A DNA stretch of 64,000 nucleotides from Earliella scabrosa. Its lineage: Eukaryota; Basidiomycota; Agaricomycetes; Polyporales; Polyporaceae. Positions within the stretch are counted from its first letter, which is position 1. Each line of letters opens with the position of its first letter. The stretch covers positions 310,001 to 374,000 of the forward strand of contig JABYQQ010000002.1 in NCBI GenBank assembly GCA_022605405.1, read 5' to 3'. The position numbers were made by a program, and so were the translations under genes. Under the pieces are notes generated by a model that saw only the letters and a program-made list of their open reading frames with translations, was not told the origin of the DNA and did no database searches. Of the stretch, positions 1-13,198 are shown one piece after another.

Positions 1-3000
1 GAAGACCGTGCAAGTGTCAGCGTGCATGTTCGGCGCAAGATCGCGGGGGACGGGAGGACGGACGCACCCCTGCTTGTTCCGGTCAATGAGGCGAGGTGCA
101 ACGGCACGCACGTATGTGCATGTACAGATGAGAAGGAGGATGACGAGGAGGAGGGACTGGAAGTTGAATAACGCGGACTACGTGCGGGATCCAGGCATGT
201 CGGCTAATATGTTCACAATGACAGGAAGAGCGCACTCACCATCGTTCTCTAGAGTACGCTCAGCCTCTCAAAGCTCCGTCACGTCGCAGTAAGCTCTCTC
301 TATATGTGTCGTTCGTGGTTCCAGTCGTGCGTGGTGGGGGTCGAGACGAACTCGAAGTTGAACGTCGCCGCCACGACAGTGCGCACCTCTGCCATACAGG
401 CGACCATAGACCGCCACGTGGAATGACGTGTAGACTAGCGCCCATGAAGTCGAGCCTGGACCCCGCACCGTACTATGTACGACTCACGACCTCTACTATT
501 ACTTACCAGACTCTCTTTGCATCCAAGTGCGGAGGTGAGCATGCTAAACTTGCAGCTGTCATGTTTCCACGGCAGATCATCCGTAGTACCACTGGGTACT
601 GACATCATAAGTACTACACTGGCAGGTGGCCGCCGACTCGAACTTGACAAACTACGAACTTGTAGCACCCGCTCATGCTTTCAATGACATCTCTGCCATT
701 TCGATGTCTCTCGTAACTCTTGAAGCTGAAGGTGGACTGTATGATCTGTCAATCAAAAGCCACAGTTCTCTCACCCCGCCCACTACCAACGACGCAGGTC
801 TAAGAATATCCGAGTCTCTTGCGCCAGCAGAAAGATAACCTCACTGCGGTCTAGGCACCTCCACACGACCAAGTCTCACGATGGCGTTCCTGACCTTCCT
901 CTTATCCGACGCGTCACGGATCGTTCGAGCTTGAAAATTGCGCGCTCGTACGGAGGCCGCACGTACGCGTTCCTCAGCCACAAGCACCAACCTGATGGTA
1001 TACATCCACACGGACCCGCACTCGGACTGTCTCCGGAGGGACAATCCGTCGCGCCGACGTCCAACGAAATCCTGTCAACCCGCAAAGCGAACAGTGACAT
1101 TACATCGGTGCGTCTTCCACGGCGTCATCCTGCCCGCTACCCCTAGTGACTAGTCCACGGCGCAGGACCCAGGTTACTGTTGCAACGGCAGAGACAGCAT
1201 GTGACCATCCTCCACCAGGTCCAGATCCGAATGCCGCGCGATGGTGCATGAAGACTGCATGCAATCATCGGCTCCAGAGAGGCGTTCTTGACGTGAGAGT
1301 AAAAGTGAAGCTGGATGTCTGCGCGTCAGGTCTTCCTTCCATGCCACGGCGTCCCTGCCTCAGCCGCGCATGGCTGACCTGTCCGCTTGTCGCTTCCCAG
1401 TGCTCCGAAAGTGCCTTGTCTACTTGAGCGTTGGTTCTCCGCACTCGCACTCCAACATCGCGCTGACCGCCCTCGTTTCTGCAGGCGCAACCCTCCGGCG
1501 GGACAGGAACGGCGTTCATACCTCAAGGCCTTAACCGCGATTGTCTCGCCTCGCAAGAGAAGGCTGATGTCCATCATAGGTCCGGAGGGCCGGTAGGATG
1601 GCGACAGGCCGTCTGAGAAGGGCCACACGGTCTCCAACGTCCATGTCAGGCGTGCCATAATGACAGAGAAGCTCCTCCAGGCACCCGAGTCTCTACCAAC
1701 GCCGGTCACAAGTTGGTGAGTCGATCAAATCGCGCTCTTCTCTGAACCGGCCGGGGTGTGCAGTTGCGGGGTCATGGCGGTGGTGTCCCACATACGTCCA
1801 GAACGGGTGCGGCTGCCCTGGCATACTGTATTGGCGCACTCCTCCGAGCTCGAGACGTTGGTTCGTGGAGACGGCCGCGCGCTCTCCTCCGCGATGCAGA
1901 CGACCCGTACATAACAGTCCACGACAGGCAACGTAAGAGAAACGAAAGCCAAACCTTGGGAGGACGTGCACGCATGCTCCCGCGCGTCCGACGTCGTGCT
2001 TTGGAGCCCAGCGGCCTGCCATTGTCCAATCGCCATCAAGTACGTGACGCCTCCCTGCACAAACTCGCATGGTGGCACAGGCTCTACAGGCGCGGTACTA
2101 ACACTTACTAACACTGGTCTGATGACAGTAAGCCGGCGTGTTGTTATCATCCGCGCATGTTGCAGCAGCGACTGCAGTCGGACCAGTTTGGAGTTGGAGT
2201 TTGAACTAGACTCGGAAGCTTGGCGAATCTCGAAACCTTATTTTCCTCGAGTCCGAGTCGGCGCGGCGCAGGCGATAAGACCAGTGGGTCCATGGGACCG
2301 CATCTTGGTAGGTCTTGGTCCACCATCCCGCAAGGGCTTGGCGTTTGACGACTTGTTGGAATTCACCGATAGGTATCGTCCAGGGCGGCGGTCGGGGCCT
2401 GTGTTTCACAACGTTCACTGCTGCTCAGGCGCACATCGTGGCATGCATCCACGATGGTAAAGACATGGTCCAGTCACACAATAATTTGGGTAAGGTCTTC
2501 ACCCTCCTCCCCACGCCCGGCGATTAACACTTACATACTTGTTCCCTAGCCTTGGGCCCTTGGCGGCCGCAAACCACTCTGTAACGATCGCCGGCGCCAA
2601 GCACGACTGCTGGCCTGGGCGCGAGTTTGACGGGCTGGTTCAAGTTGACCGTCCGCCTCCGGACTGTTCATTCAGACGTTCGCGCTCGCAATGCGCTACA
2701 TACGCCGCCTATGTCACGGTATGTATGCCAACGAAGAAACATCGATATGGAGGTGCGGCCCGCGAGAGACACACTGTGGCAGGCTTGTGAGGAATTCAAC
2801 ACGTACTCAGGTCGAAGGTATGTACATAGTAGGTAGGGATCAGCCTATCAATTGTTCGCTGCCATGTGTCGAGCGATTCTGTACTAACAGTGTTATCAGG
2901 TGCTATAGGCTATACATCAACAGAGCAAGTACCACACCGGTCCCGCTCGTTCGCGGTACCGAGCGGCGCAACGAGGATCTCAAGAGCGCATGGCGACAAC

Positions 3001-6000
3001 CACGAAGGCAACATTCCCCCCCCCCCTTCCCCCATCAGACGTCGACGGTCGAATGCTCACCGTTGAATGTCCAGGCTTCAAAAGGCTTCAAGCTTCAAGC
3101 TCCAGGACGTTTCGTATGGAAGCCTGGTTCGGATTCCTCTTGGACGTATGTGAGTACATACATAACCTGCACACGACTATGTGACTATGCCATAGCTCCT
3201 ATGTACACGAGACTTAAGCTCGATCTTCCCCCCGCCTCCTGTCCACATCACGCTCTTTTCTGCCGACGAATCCCGTCAGGGGATCTGTCCGTGAGGGTAC
3301 CCACCGGTCTCCAACATCGCGTCAAACATCGCGATCCATGTGCTCGTGTGCCACATTGCGATGTCTGTGCACGCCTTCGGACAGTTTCGGACACCACCAC
3401 CTCGCAGTGGGCACCGTCCATATGCGTATGGCTCGCGCTCAGACGGCAAAACGTGGCAGTTGGCCGTAGCATATGGCTCCCGTGGCTGGAGGCGCGAGGA
3501 CGGGTGCAGACGGCCCACGGGTGCCCGTCTCTGATGCGCCCTTCGCGAGAGGGTGATGGCTGATGCGCCTCCGACGGTAACTGTCTCGGGAGACTGGTGT
3601 CGAGTCGGAAATCTTTGTTGTGCGTCCGCGTCGGCTGCGCGACGATCAAGTGCCTTCTTTCGAGTGCCGTGCGGTGGGATATCGATGCGGCGGGAGGGTC
3701 TATCATGACAGTACTAGTCCGGATTCCGCTGTTTGATATACGAATTCAAGTTGCGAGACTTGAGTGCCTTGGGGCTGGAGGTCCCGTCGATTTGCACGGA
3801 CGAAGGACCATACAGCGTAAGCTGAACGTATGTAAGAGTGTGCTCATTTAAGTATTTTGCTCCTGAAACTGCGCTTGATTTTGGAGGTGGGATGGACGAT
3901 CACTGGAGAGAGTGAATCAGTGATGTTGCGTCGAGTCTCGACGTCGCCAAATTCGCGAGGTCGTGCCAATGCCTCAGGGCGCGAACGACGTCGAGATCGG
4001 CATGATTTCGCGGGTTGTTGGGAGTCGGCGATGGTCGTCGTTGGGCGTTGTCAATGTCGTGTGATAGATGTGCGGGCTGTGCTCGAACGTCGCATGCTAA
4101 TAGGTGCACACGACCATCGAGTACTTGCAGAACTTGAACCAGCGATATAGACTCGGTCCTCGGAGTCCTCTTGACATTGTCACCTGAAGAAGTGTTCAAA
4201 CACCAGCGCCCAGGCACTTGGCGTCCCGTACTGACTCCAACCGTAACGGTTTGCCAACGGTGCGTACTTGGCTTTTTGCGAATCCGGACTCGTTATCGCG
4301 CAGGCCCGCTCCACCGGTAAGGTTCTGTCTAATCCATAAGTACGCGGCCGCCCTCGATACGCCGATACGCCGGGCGCGATTCCGATCAGCTCTCTCAGGC
4401 TAAACGGCTAGTGGATCTGATGGCTACTTTCCCCACATCATGACATGTCAACAACAGCGCACGCCGCACAATTCGGAATCTTGGATGCCAGAAATGGCTA
4501 AAAATGGCTTCAAATGGGAGCAGATGGGACGGACGGGCGTCACGGCGACGGAACGACGGTAGTGAGGCGCTCCTCCTTCCCGCCGGTATCCGAGTGTCCG
4601 GATCCCGAGCTTCCTTCCGAACCCTCCCATCCCAGCCCATCCCCTCCGAGTCCTCCTCACCTCGAGACCTCGACGTTATCACGGCCCTGGAGTCTGGTCG
4701 CTGGTCGCTGTTGATGGTGATGCAACTATCACACTACGTGTGAGACAGCACTCACTGTAGGAGACTAGCTATAGTGAGTGCCAGCCTCGCACGCCTCTAT
4801 CACGTCGCGCGGTCGGTCGCCGGTGCGCCGTGCATGCATGCATGTACGTACCTATATCCAGCCGCGGGCACCCCGGCTTGCTTGCTCGCTTGCTCGGATG
4901 ATGAAGACGAAGATGAAGGGAACTTGGGAACCACACGTCCACCGATGGGCGGCTGGGGCGAGACACGCCGCTGGCGACAAGTTTTGACATGCGCTGGGAC
5001 GTTGCTGGGACGCTGCTCACTGCAGCCGACGATCGGGCGCGTGAAGCTCGATTCTGGACAGTGGAGGTCGGAGGGAGAGCCGAGTGCGGGCGAGAGCTCA
5101 GAGCCACGCTTCCGACGGGGTGGGTCTCTGGTGCTTTGTTGCGGTGGTCTACGCCGTACGGAGGAGAACGTCCGTCCAGAGACGAAGTGACCTGGTCCGA
5201 CCCCCGCCTGGAGCGTAGCGTTCGGAATCCACATTCACACGTCCATATGAGCGTAGGCGCAAGTGCGCCCGCCAAGATTACGCATGCGCCCTCCCCAGGT
5301 CTCTCAGGCGTGTCACAGAGACCGCTCAAAGTTCGAGATTCGAATTCGGGAGGTTCGCAAAAAACAGCAGACAGGGGCAGCTCGGTCGGCAGGAACATGA
5401 CAATGGCTGTCCGGATTTATAGACTGGCGCATGTGGGTGCGAAGGGGGCGGGCGCTGCGCGCGCGCGGTGTGTAACGTCAACGTTCTGTTGCTTCAAACT
5501 TGGACTGTGCGGTTGGCCACGGCCTCTTTGGAATTCGGCGAGGGACGCCTTCCAGGTTCTCATCTCAGAGACTCATACCCGCTCTCTTCCAACGAATTCT
5601 CTTCACAGAAGGCTCCGCAGTCCGAAGCAGAAGCCGCGGGAGGCTGATTGCCTCTGAGTCTCTGACCCAAAACGCGTCGGACCTGCCTTATCAATTGAAC
5701 TCTGAGTGTGAGTGTTCTGAGACTGGAGCTCAGCGATAGGGAGCACGGTGTCAGATAGCCATGGCAAATGGGTGGGGGGGTGCGTTGAGCCGAAGATGCA
5801 AAACGGCCGGGACGCGGGCACGCGGTGGGTTAATCACGAGTCGGATCAGGCAGCGGGATGGCTTGGCTGGGTCTGTCAATCTGGTGCTTCCCTTTCTTCT
5901 CGACCTTCTCTGCTGCATCTGCGTGCAGCGTCTGTCTGGAGCTTTTTCGCAGGAGGGACGGGGTGCGTCTGACATTGGAGCCACGAGGCGGTTCAGATGC

Positions 6001-6353
6001 GCCAAGAACGGAGCGAGGTCGCTCCGGGGCGGGGGCACGGATGGGGGCCCGGAGGGATGGGAGGTGGTGGCGGAGCGGGCGGGAGGAGCTGGCATGTGGA
6101 CGTGTTGATGGATCTGAGCCGCGACGGACGGCGCTGGGGAGCTTATCTCGCCGACGGGAGACGCAGCGGGGGACCAGAGAGCCGGGACGGCGATGATGCC
6201 GTCGTCGCTCGGTCGATGGACCTCATGCGGGTCTGATGCACGTCCGAGGGCGATAGCGCCAAAGATGCGCGTCCTGATCTCTGCTTGCTCGGTTTATATG
6301 CCAAGGAGACCGAGCAGGGCCCCCTCGACCGCCCCGTCGTGTCGCCCTCCGCC
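1..6353. other. Stretch with no convincing gene
   Basis: Both strands carry only short ORFs of odd composition, with no recognisable family, no conserved motif and no chain of exons I could join. Small sequence features: a run of eleven C at 3016-3026, an alternating purine-pyrimidine tract (TGCATGCATGCATGTACGTAC) around 4831-4851, and a CTTGCTTGCTCGCTTGCTC tract near 4876. The last 100 bases before 6354 are the likely promoter and leader of the OPT transporter. Diverged transposon debris or non-coding DNA are both possible. Confidence 0.5.
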
Positions 6354-9257
6354 ATGGCCTCCCTCCACGAGGACAAGCTCTCCTCGAGCTCCATCGACGA
6401 GAAGCTCGATGCCGAGAAGCAGGGTCCGTCCCTCTCCCTCTCGTCCTCCTCGTCCCCGTCCGCGTCCTCACCCTCTTGCCCCCCGCAGCCACCGTCGTCC
6501 CCGTCGCGGAGTTTGACGACCCAAACTTTGACAAGAATGCCGCCCTCCTCGGTGCGCCCCCTTCCTCCCGCTCTACCCCCGCAGCTCGCTGACCATGCCG
6601 ACCATGCCTCCCCGCACGCGCAGAGGACGACTCGCCCTACCCCGAGGTGCGCTCCGCCGTCGCCAACACCGACGACCCGGACATGCCCTCCAGCACCTTC
6701 CGTGCTTGGTTCATCGGCATCATCTGGGCCATCCTCATCCCCGGCATGAACCAGTTCTTCTTCTTCCGCTACCCCTCCGTCACCGTCGGTGGTGTGCGTA
6801 TCCTCTCTCTTTCTCCCTCTCTCTCTTCCCCGTCTTCCCCGCTTTTCCCCGTCGTGTGCCCTTCGTTCTTGCTGCGCATTCGTGGTGGCTGCGCCGATCG
6901 CTGATCGAGATGCGTGCAGATTGTCGCCCAGCTGCTCTCCTTCCCCCTTGGCCGTCTCTGGGCACGCGTCGTCCCCAACGTCAAGATCTTTGGCGTCTCG
7001 ATTAACCCCGGCCCCTTCACCGTCAAGGAGCATGTCCTCCTCACCGTCATGGCCACCGTCGGTTACTCCTCTGCATATGCCGTGAGTCTCGTATCCCCAG
7101 CGCCTGTGCCGTCCGCGCGCGCATATACTGACCGCTTGCTGGCTTGACAGACGGACATCGTCGCTGTGCAGCGCGTGTACTACAACCAAAACTACAACTT
7201 CAGCTACCAGTGGATGGTGGTCATGTCTACGCAGCTTGTGGGTCCATTTGATTTCCCTACACGCGCGCGCTCCTTCTGACAGATCGCGCACGCGCACACA
7301 GATCGGTTTCTCCATTGGCGGCGTCGCTCGCCGCTTCCTGGTGTCGCCCCCGTCCATGATCTGGCCCGCGAACCTCGTCACCTGCGCGCTATTCAACACC
7401 CTCCACTCGCAGCAGTACAGCGGCGTCGGCACGCGCGGCGGTATCTCCCGCGAACGCTTCTTCACCTACGTCTTCGTCGGCTCCTTCTGCTGGTACTGGT
7501 TCCCCGGGTACATCTTCCAGGCGCTCTCCTTCTTCAACTGGGTCTGCTGGATCGCGCCCGAGAACGTCGTCGTGAACCAGCTGTTCGGGTACTACTCGGG
7601 GCTCGGCATGTCCCTCATCACCTTTGACTGGTCGCAGATCGCGTACATCGGCTCGCCGCTCGCGACGCCGTGGTGGGCGTCGGCGAACGTCGCGTCCGGG
7701 TTCGTGTTCTTCTTCTGGTTCCTCACGCCCGTGCTCTACTACACCAACACGTGGTACTCCAAGTACATGCCGATCTCGTCCCGCATCTCGTTCGACAACA
7801 CGGGCGCGTCGTACGACGTCCAGCGCATCCTCACCCCCGAGGCGACGCTCGACGTCGAGCGCTACAAGGCGTACTCCCCTCTGTTCCTCTCGACGACCTT
7901 TGCGCTCTCGTACGGGCTCTCGTTCGCGAGCATCACCGCGACGATCACGCACACGTTCCTGTACTTCCGGAAGCAGATCTGGGTCCAGGCCCGCCGCTCG
8001 CTCTCGGAGCAGCCGGATATCCACGCACGGCTTATGTCGCGCTACCCGCAGGTGCCCGAGTGGTGGTACCTCATCATCTTCGTGCCCATGTTCATCTTTG
8101 GCGCGGTGTCGATCGAGGTGTGGCACACCCAGATGCCGATCTGGGCGCTGGTCCTCGCGCTCATCATCGGTGCGTAGCTCTAAGCTTGGATCGTGTCTTG
8201 CGCGGTCGGCGGTGCTGACTTGACTCCATATGTATGTAGCGTTCGTGTACACGATCCCGATCGGTATGATCCAGGCCATCACCAACCAGCAAGTCGGTCT
8301 GAAGTGAGTCTGCCACACACATTGTCACTGTCGTATCTGCCGAGCCACACTGACACGCGGGCTTTGTGCAGCGTCATCACGGAGCTCATCATCGGCTACG
8401 CCCTGCCCGGCCGCCCCGTCGCGATGATGATGTTCAAGACGTACGGCTACATCACCATGTACCAGGCCCTCCAGTTCACGTCCGACTTCAAGCTCGGCCA
8501 CTACATGAAGGTCCCGTGAGTACCCTGGCTCCCTCCTCGCTATGTGCGCCTCCAGCTGTGGCTAATCCACTCCTCCCCCTCCCCTCCCCCCTCTAGCCCC
8601 CGCCCGATGTTCCTCGCCCAGGTCGTCGCGACGATCATCGCCGGCACCGTCCAGCTCGGCGTGCAAGCCTGGATGTTCACCAACATCCCCGACATGTGCA
8701 GCCCGGACCAAAAAGACGGCTTCATCTGCCCCTCGACGGAAGTGTTCGGGACCGCGTCCATCATCTGGGGCGTGATCGGGCCGCAGCGCCAGTTCTCCGC
8801 GGGCCAGATCTACTACGGGCTCGTCTTCTTCTTTTTGATCGGCGCGGTCCTGCCGTGCGTGACGTACGCGATCTCGTTGAAGTGGCCGAACTCGCTCGTC
8901 AAGTACGTCAACTTCCCGGTCATCTTCTCCGGAGTCGGGTACATCCCCCCCGCGAGCGCGGTCAACTACGTGCCCTGGGCGATCGTCGCGTTCGTCTTCA
9001 ACTACGTCATCCGGAGGCGCCACTTCTCGTGGTGGACAAAGTACAACTACATTTTGTCCGCGGGCTTGGACGCTGGGGTGGCGATTGCGGTGATTATTAT
9101 CTTCTTTACGTTGCAGTACCCGAGGGACGGGACGATTGGGGATAACACTATCAAGGTGTGGTGGGGGAACGTTATGGGCACGGAGACGGCGGACGCGAAG
9201 AGTGCGACGCTCCTTGCTATCCCTGACAAGGGCTGGTTCGGGCCCGAGACGTGGTGA
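6354..9257 (+). CDS. OPT-family oligopeptide transporter
   Basis: Proton-coupled importer of small peptides (tetra/pentapeptides, glutathione-like) in the plasma membrane, by family. I read nine exons: 6354-6423, 6489-6551, 6624-6793, 6920-7081, 7151-7237, 7302-8169, 8240-8303, 8372-8515 and 8597-9257. They keep frame throughout and give 762 aa, within the usual OPT range. Family marks seen: the acidic N-terminus followed by VAEFDDPNFDKNAALL, PEVRSAVANTDDPDMP before the first membrane segment, GMNQFFFFRYPSV, NPGPFTVKEHVLLTVMA, many hydrophobic segments, IIGYALPGRPVAMMMFKTYG, and a C-terminus ending KGWFGPETW. The ATG at 6354 is the first in frame with the family-like N-terminus. G/C-ending codons dominate, as expected of a well-expressed housekeeping gene. 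An antisense 309-codon ORF at 7389-8318 is a shadow of this coding bias. Confidence 0.95.
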
Positions 9258-11656
9258 TCGCGCCCCCTTCCCTCTCGCCTCGAGCGCGCGCTGGAGGATG
9301 TAGTTGTATGCGTGGTCGTTGGTGTTCCTTTGGGTTCTGGTGGTGGTGGTGTACGCACACGCACTGGCACGTTTAGACCATGTGTACATATGCTCGTTGT
9401 ACGTTAGTAATGACTCGACGGCGGGGGGGGACGCACGAGCCGCTCCCTCGCCCTCGCGGCTATCTATTTCTTCATACTCTCTGTCCAACTCGACCGTTTT
9501 TTGCTGGGCTCGCTTCAGAGGGACACGAGTGCTCTGGCCATGCTGAGTCCTGACCGGTCTGACCCTCGAAGGAGAGTATCGACTGATGAGCCCTTGGCTC
9601 GTACGCGTAAGGAGTGGAGACTTCGCTCTATGTCAAAACTTCAAGGCTTGCTTCAAGGAGACCCTCGAGCGCCTAGTGTGCAGGAAAGCGCTGGCAAGTT
9701 CCGCTGAACCACACCCTCGAACCACGCACAAGAAGCCAGGCGCGAGTCCCACCCACCCGGGCACGGGCACGCACGTCCCTACGTGTGTCAATATGTGCGC
9801 ATATGTGCGCCCCGACCCGGTCTGTGGGTCGCCATTTCAGCAGCCGAGACCAGATCCCTGTCTATCCCCTGTGCGGTACCCTCGCCATCGAGATCGCGTT
9901 CGGAGGATGGGCTCTGTCATTGGCTCGGAGGGGTGCCCCGCAGCGAGCGGGAGGGCACATAAGGGGGGGAGGTGAGTCAGATCTGCAAATTCAATAGATT
10001 TTCAGGAGTCAGAGCCCTGAGCAGGGGGCGGAGCCGTGGTGGGACCGTCGGCGCTCGGCTGGCCGAGTGACTCGTTCGTGATCCCGACCTCGAGGTGCTT
10101 GCAGCCGTGGGGTCTCTGCAGGGCGTCCGGCATATGGTATATCGTGCGCAGTGTTTGCGCGAGAGCCTGCACAAGTTGGTCGTGGTCGATTCGGCGTGCA
10201 GTGAGGGCGAAGGAGAGAGAGGAGGTCCGGGGAGAGGGGGGAGAAGAGAAGAGCTGTAGCGCGCTGACACACACATATGCGGGGCCCTTGCTGACGGTGC
10301 GCGTCCCGAGTAGGATCTCGATTCTCCAGAGTCCAGGGACGTACTGAGTCTCGCCGGGAGGTTTGGACGCTGATCATTGGCAATTTGAGGCGATCACCGG
10401 GTATGTGGTGACCCCCTTATGGGACCGGTTCGCGGGTTGGAGGAGCACGACCACTGCGGGGAAGCACCCGGAGGAAATGATCGCGCTCGGGGCTTGAACG
10501 TGAACGTGAACCGTGGAGGGCGGCAGTGCGCGACTTGAGCACAGTCGAAGCCGGGTGACACGCTCTGGAGGGTTGCGGTTGGTGCCCGTCGAGGCTGGGC
10601 TGGAAGTTATGTCGCCGTCGGAATACTGCTACCCAAGGGGGTACGTCAACATCAAAGGGACACCGCTCTCGTGGAGTGGTCCAAACTCGTTCATTGGTTT
10701 TGTGCGGAGCTGCGGACGGCGCACGGAAGATGGTGGATCTGCAGATGAGAAGAACGAGGGATTCATTCGTGAGATTGCCAATCCCTATGCCCTCCATTCT
10801 CGTCCTCAAACAGGGCGAGCAGTCGGTCGCAGGTGGCGGATAGTCCGAGCCGATCACGTTTCTAGTGGTAGTAGACAAGTTACGTGAGCTTCGTGCAGAC
10901 AGGCAAACGGGATTGCGTGAGCACACCGGGTAGTTGGGACACAAGGCCCGCCTTCACTGGTTCATGTCGTTTGCCCTGTCATCCGGGATCGCGGTTGCAA
11001 CCAAACGACACCGTGCCAAACGGTGGGATAATACCCATCTCCACGAGGGGGCAAATCCCTCGGGGAAACTGAAGTGAGGTCCCCGTTTGCGTCTGAATAC
11101 GTGCACCAAAGACTGTTGACACACTACAATGAACCGAACGCAGACTCAACGCGCTCCGGGTCTTCGGACAACACGCATATATCCAACCACCACCGCACAA
11201 GACTTCCACGGACGCTGCTGACACGCATGCGAGTCGGCTGTGGGGTAAATGGTCGACACGGAACCTGCCAACACGGCGGGGATTCACGGAAGACAACCTT
11301 GGTGCGCACCTCCATTGCTGGTCCCGTTCAACTTGTCCCACCTGCATCTGGGCTACTCGGCAAGCGGTACTTAGAAGAATGGATTGGGGGCTCGTCGAGG
11401 AGGCAACGGTGCGCGTAGGTTCAAGACACGCAGACGAAGCGCTTCAAGCTTCATTTCTCGTGTCCATGGCGCACGACGGGCAGAGTCACGCCGCAAGCAA
11501 ATAATTCTAGTGCAGCAGCAGATACAGAAGAGGTAGCAACTGCAGGGAGACGAGACACGCCATGAGAACGCTGGAACGGTCGCCCGCACACGGAACAGGA
11601 CGCACCTCTACCAGCAAGGACCTCTCAGACCGCAAGCAGTCCACCCGCCTCGCCCT
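9258..11656. other. Intergenic stretch, no gene recognised
   Basis: This holds the 3' flank of the OPT gene and the 3' flank of the minus-strand complex I subunit gene, which are convergent. ORFs up to about 175 codons occur on both strands (for example 10417-10944 minus) but have low-complexity, Arg/Ser/Pro-rich translations without motifs and no plausible exon chain. Nothing else is visible. Confidence 0.45.
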
Positions 11657-12079
11657 TCACTCATCCTCGTATCCCTGCACTGGTCTCCGGGGCCGGTTCG
11701 GAACTGGGACAGAAACAACAGAAACACGGCATTTCATCAGCTCAGTTGCACCGCGCAAGTCCGCCCTCCTCCCTCCTTCCCCGTCCCCCTCTCCTCCCAC
11801 ACGCGCACAACACAAACAAAATCGACCACTCACCGGGGAAGGACGTCGGGATGGGCTCCGCAGGCCTGTACCCGAGCGACTTGCGGATCGGCGGGACGGT
11901 GATGACCATGGTGGGCCCAATGAGGCCGATGACGACCGAGTAGAAGATCACGGGCTGCTCGTGCGCCTGCCGTTGCTGCTCGCGGTCACAACAAGAAGTT
12001 ATCAGGGATGATCAGCGTTGAGAAGATGCGGGGAGGGGCGTACGAGGTAGCGGTATGTCTGCCTGAACACGGAGGCCAT
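11657..12079 (-). CDS. NADH:ubiquinone oxidoreductase 9.5 kDa subunit (complex I accessory)
   Basis: A small single-pass membrane subunit of mitochondrial complex I, the fungal 9.5 kDa (NUO9.5/NI9M-type) protein. Three exons on the minus strand: 12079-12044, 11975-11834 and 11703-11657, with introns of 68 and 130 nt, give 74 aa in a continuous frame. The product begins MASVFRQTYRYLQRQAHEQP, has one hydrophobic segment (VIFYSVVIGLIGPTMVITV) followed by PPIRKSLGYRPAEPIPTSFP, and ends VPNRPRRPVQGYEDE. The order (aromatic/basic start, one membrane helix, PP-R-LGY, PIP-T-P, then RP-x-GY-D/E-DE at the end) matches my recollection of the family closely. The gene is divergent from the Helitron helicase, its start codon lying about 1.3 kb from that ORF, so transposon DNA may now form part of its upstream region. 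Confidence 0.87.
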
Positions 12080-12138
12080 GGTGGCGAATTCCTGGACTAC
12101 GAAGTAGAACAGGTCTTGTACCCAGAATAACGCCTCAA

Positions 12139-12183
12139 GTGACGGTAACGTCACTCCCACGTGGAGTCACTGATGTGACATCA
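12139..12183. repeat. Cluster of short palindromes built on GTGAC/GTCAC
   Basis: Within 45 bases there are two perfect small hairpins, GTGACG-GTAA-CGTCAC at 12139-12154 and TGATGT-G-ACATCA at 12171-12183. Between them lies the imperfect ACTCCCACGTGGAGT, whose core is the E-box CACGTG. The pentamer GTGAC or its complement GTCAC occurs four times. The cluster sits about 60 bp upstream of the start of the complex I gene, so it may be a promoter element of that gene (TGACG/CGTCA are CRE half-sites). A role at the Helitron end is an alternative. Confidence 0.5.
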
Positions 12184-13138
12184 CGCCTACCCCCAGGAAA
12201 AGGAAATGCGCGGGTTCGTCGGGGCTCGGCATCCTCGTCCATCACCGGCTTGCACCGCCCAGCACTGCCCGCACCCGCGTTGTTCGTGTTTGCATCACGA
12301 TGGATCCGCGCCGTTATAAACCTGCGGCGCGTGCAGTTTTTCCTCCTTTTTCTTTTCCACGTCTGGAATGTCTGCCGCATCTACTGTTTCCGTCTCTGGG
12401 GATCGAATGTCGATCCCCAGGCCGTCACCCACAGCTGCCGCAACGCTTTCTTCTAGCTCTGGTGCGTTGGATCGCTCTCCCGTCCCGTTTCTCGCCCGTT
12501 CTGACCCCCCCTCCCCGCAGAACCCTTCCCGCCGCCGGACTCCCCGTCGCCTGCGACCCGTTCGCTCCTTCCGGATTCTGGTGCTTTGGGTGCGTGTCCT
12601 GCCGTCTTGCGGATCCCGCTTCCTTTCTGACCGAGCCCGGCGCAGCGTCGCACACCGGTTTCCGCGCTCACCACCAGGATCTGCGTCCTCTCGGTGCTCG
12701 CGTATTGGGTAAGCTCCCGCGTTTCCGCCTGCTCTCCGCTCTCCCCTCGTTGACGTTGGCTCCATCCAGGGCACGCTGTAGCACCGGGGCCTGGTGGTCA
12801 CGCGATGGACCTGGATTGTGGTGCGTTACCATGCCTGCTCGATCGTTCACCGCTCACCCGTCGTGTCGTGCCGCAGCGCCTCCTCCTCCAGCTTCCGAGC
12901 TTCCGAGCTCGTCGTCTGTCGCGGAAGTCGCGCCGGCGGAGGGGTGCGGTGAGTATTCCGCCAGCCGTTGCGCCCGCTGCCCTCGCTGACCCTTCCTGTG
13001 TTTTCCAGCGTCCAGCGCGTCGTCGGTCAGGGGTGACGTGCACATTGGGGGCGATGTGCGCGCGTCCGCTCCGGTCCGGGAGGGCACGTCGGGTGGGCGC
13101 ATATTTTCTTTTCCTCGTGTCTACGTCCTCACTGATAT

Positions 13139-13198
13139 CGCTCGTAATCGCTCGTAATCGCTCGTAATCGCTCGTCGTCGCTCGTCGTCGCTTGTTGT
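13139..13198 (+). repeat. Six tandem copies of a 10-bp unit
   Basis: Six consecutive units: three of CGCTCGTAAT, two of CGCTCGTCGT and one of CGCTTGTTGT. The block is about 185 bp upstream of the RepHel ORF. The gradual change from one unit to the next suggests slippage during replication. Confidence 0.9.

Noticed and set aside
2691..3563. 290-codon plus-strand ORF in the left flank
   Set aside because: Long by chance; translation has no motif, odd Cys/Arg/Thr content and no flanking exon signals.
6143..7465. 440-codon minus-strand ORF
   Set aside because: Gly/Arg/Glu/Asp-rich antisense of the first OPT exons and introns; not a plausible protein.
7389..8318. 309-codon minus-strand ORF opposite the OPT transporter
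   Set aside because: Arg/Glu/Asp-rich translation produced by the strong third-position GC bias of the real gene; no motif.
12300..12989. 229-codon plus-strand ORF upstream of RepHel
   Set aside because: Pro/Arg/Ser-rich without domain; another frame is equally open. Kept only as possible leader of the element.
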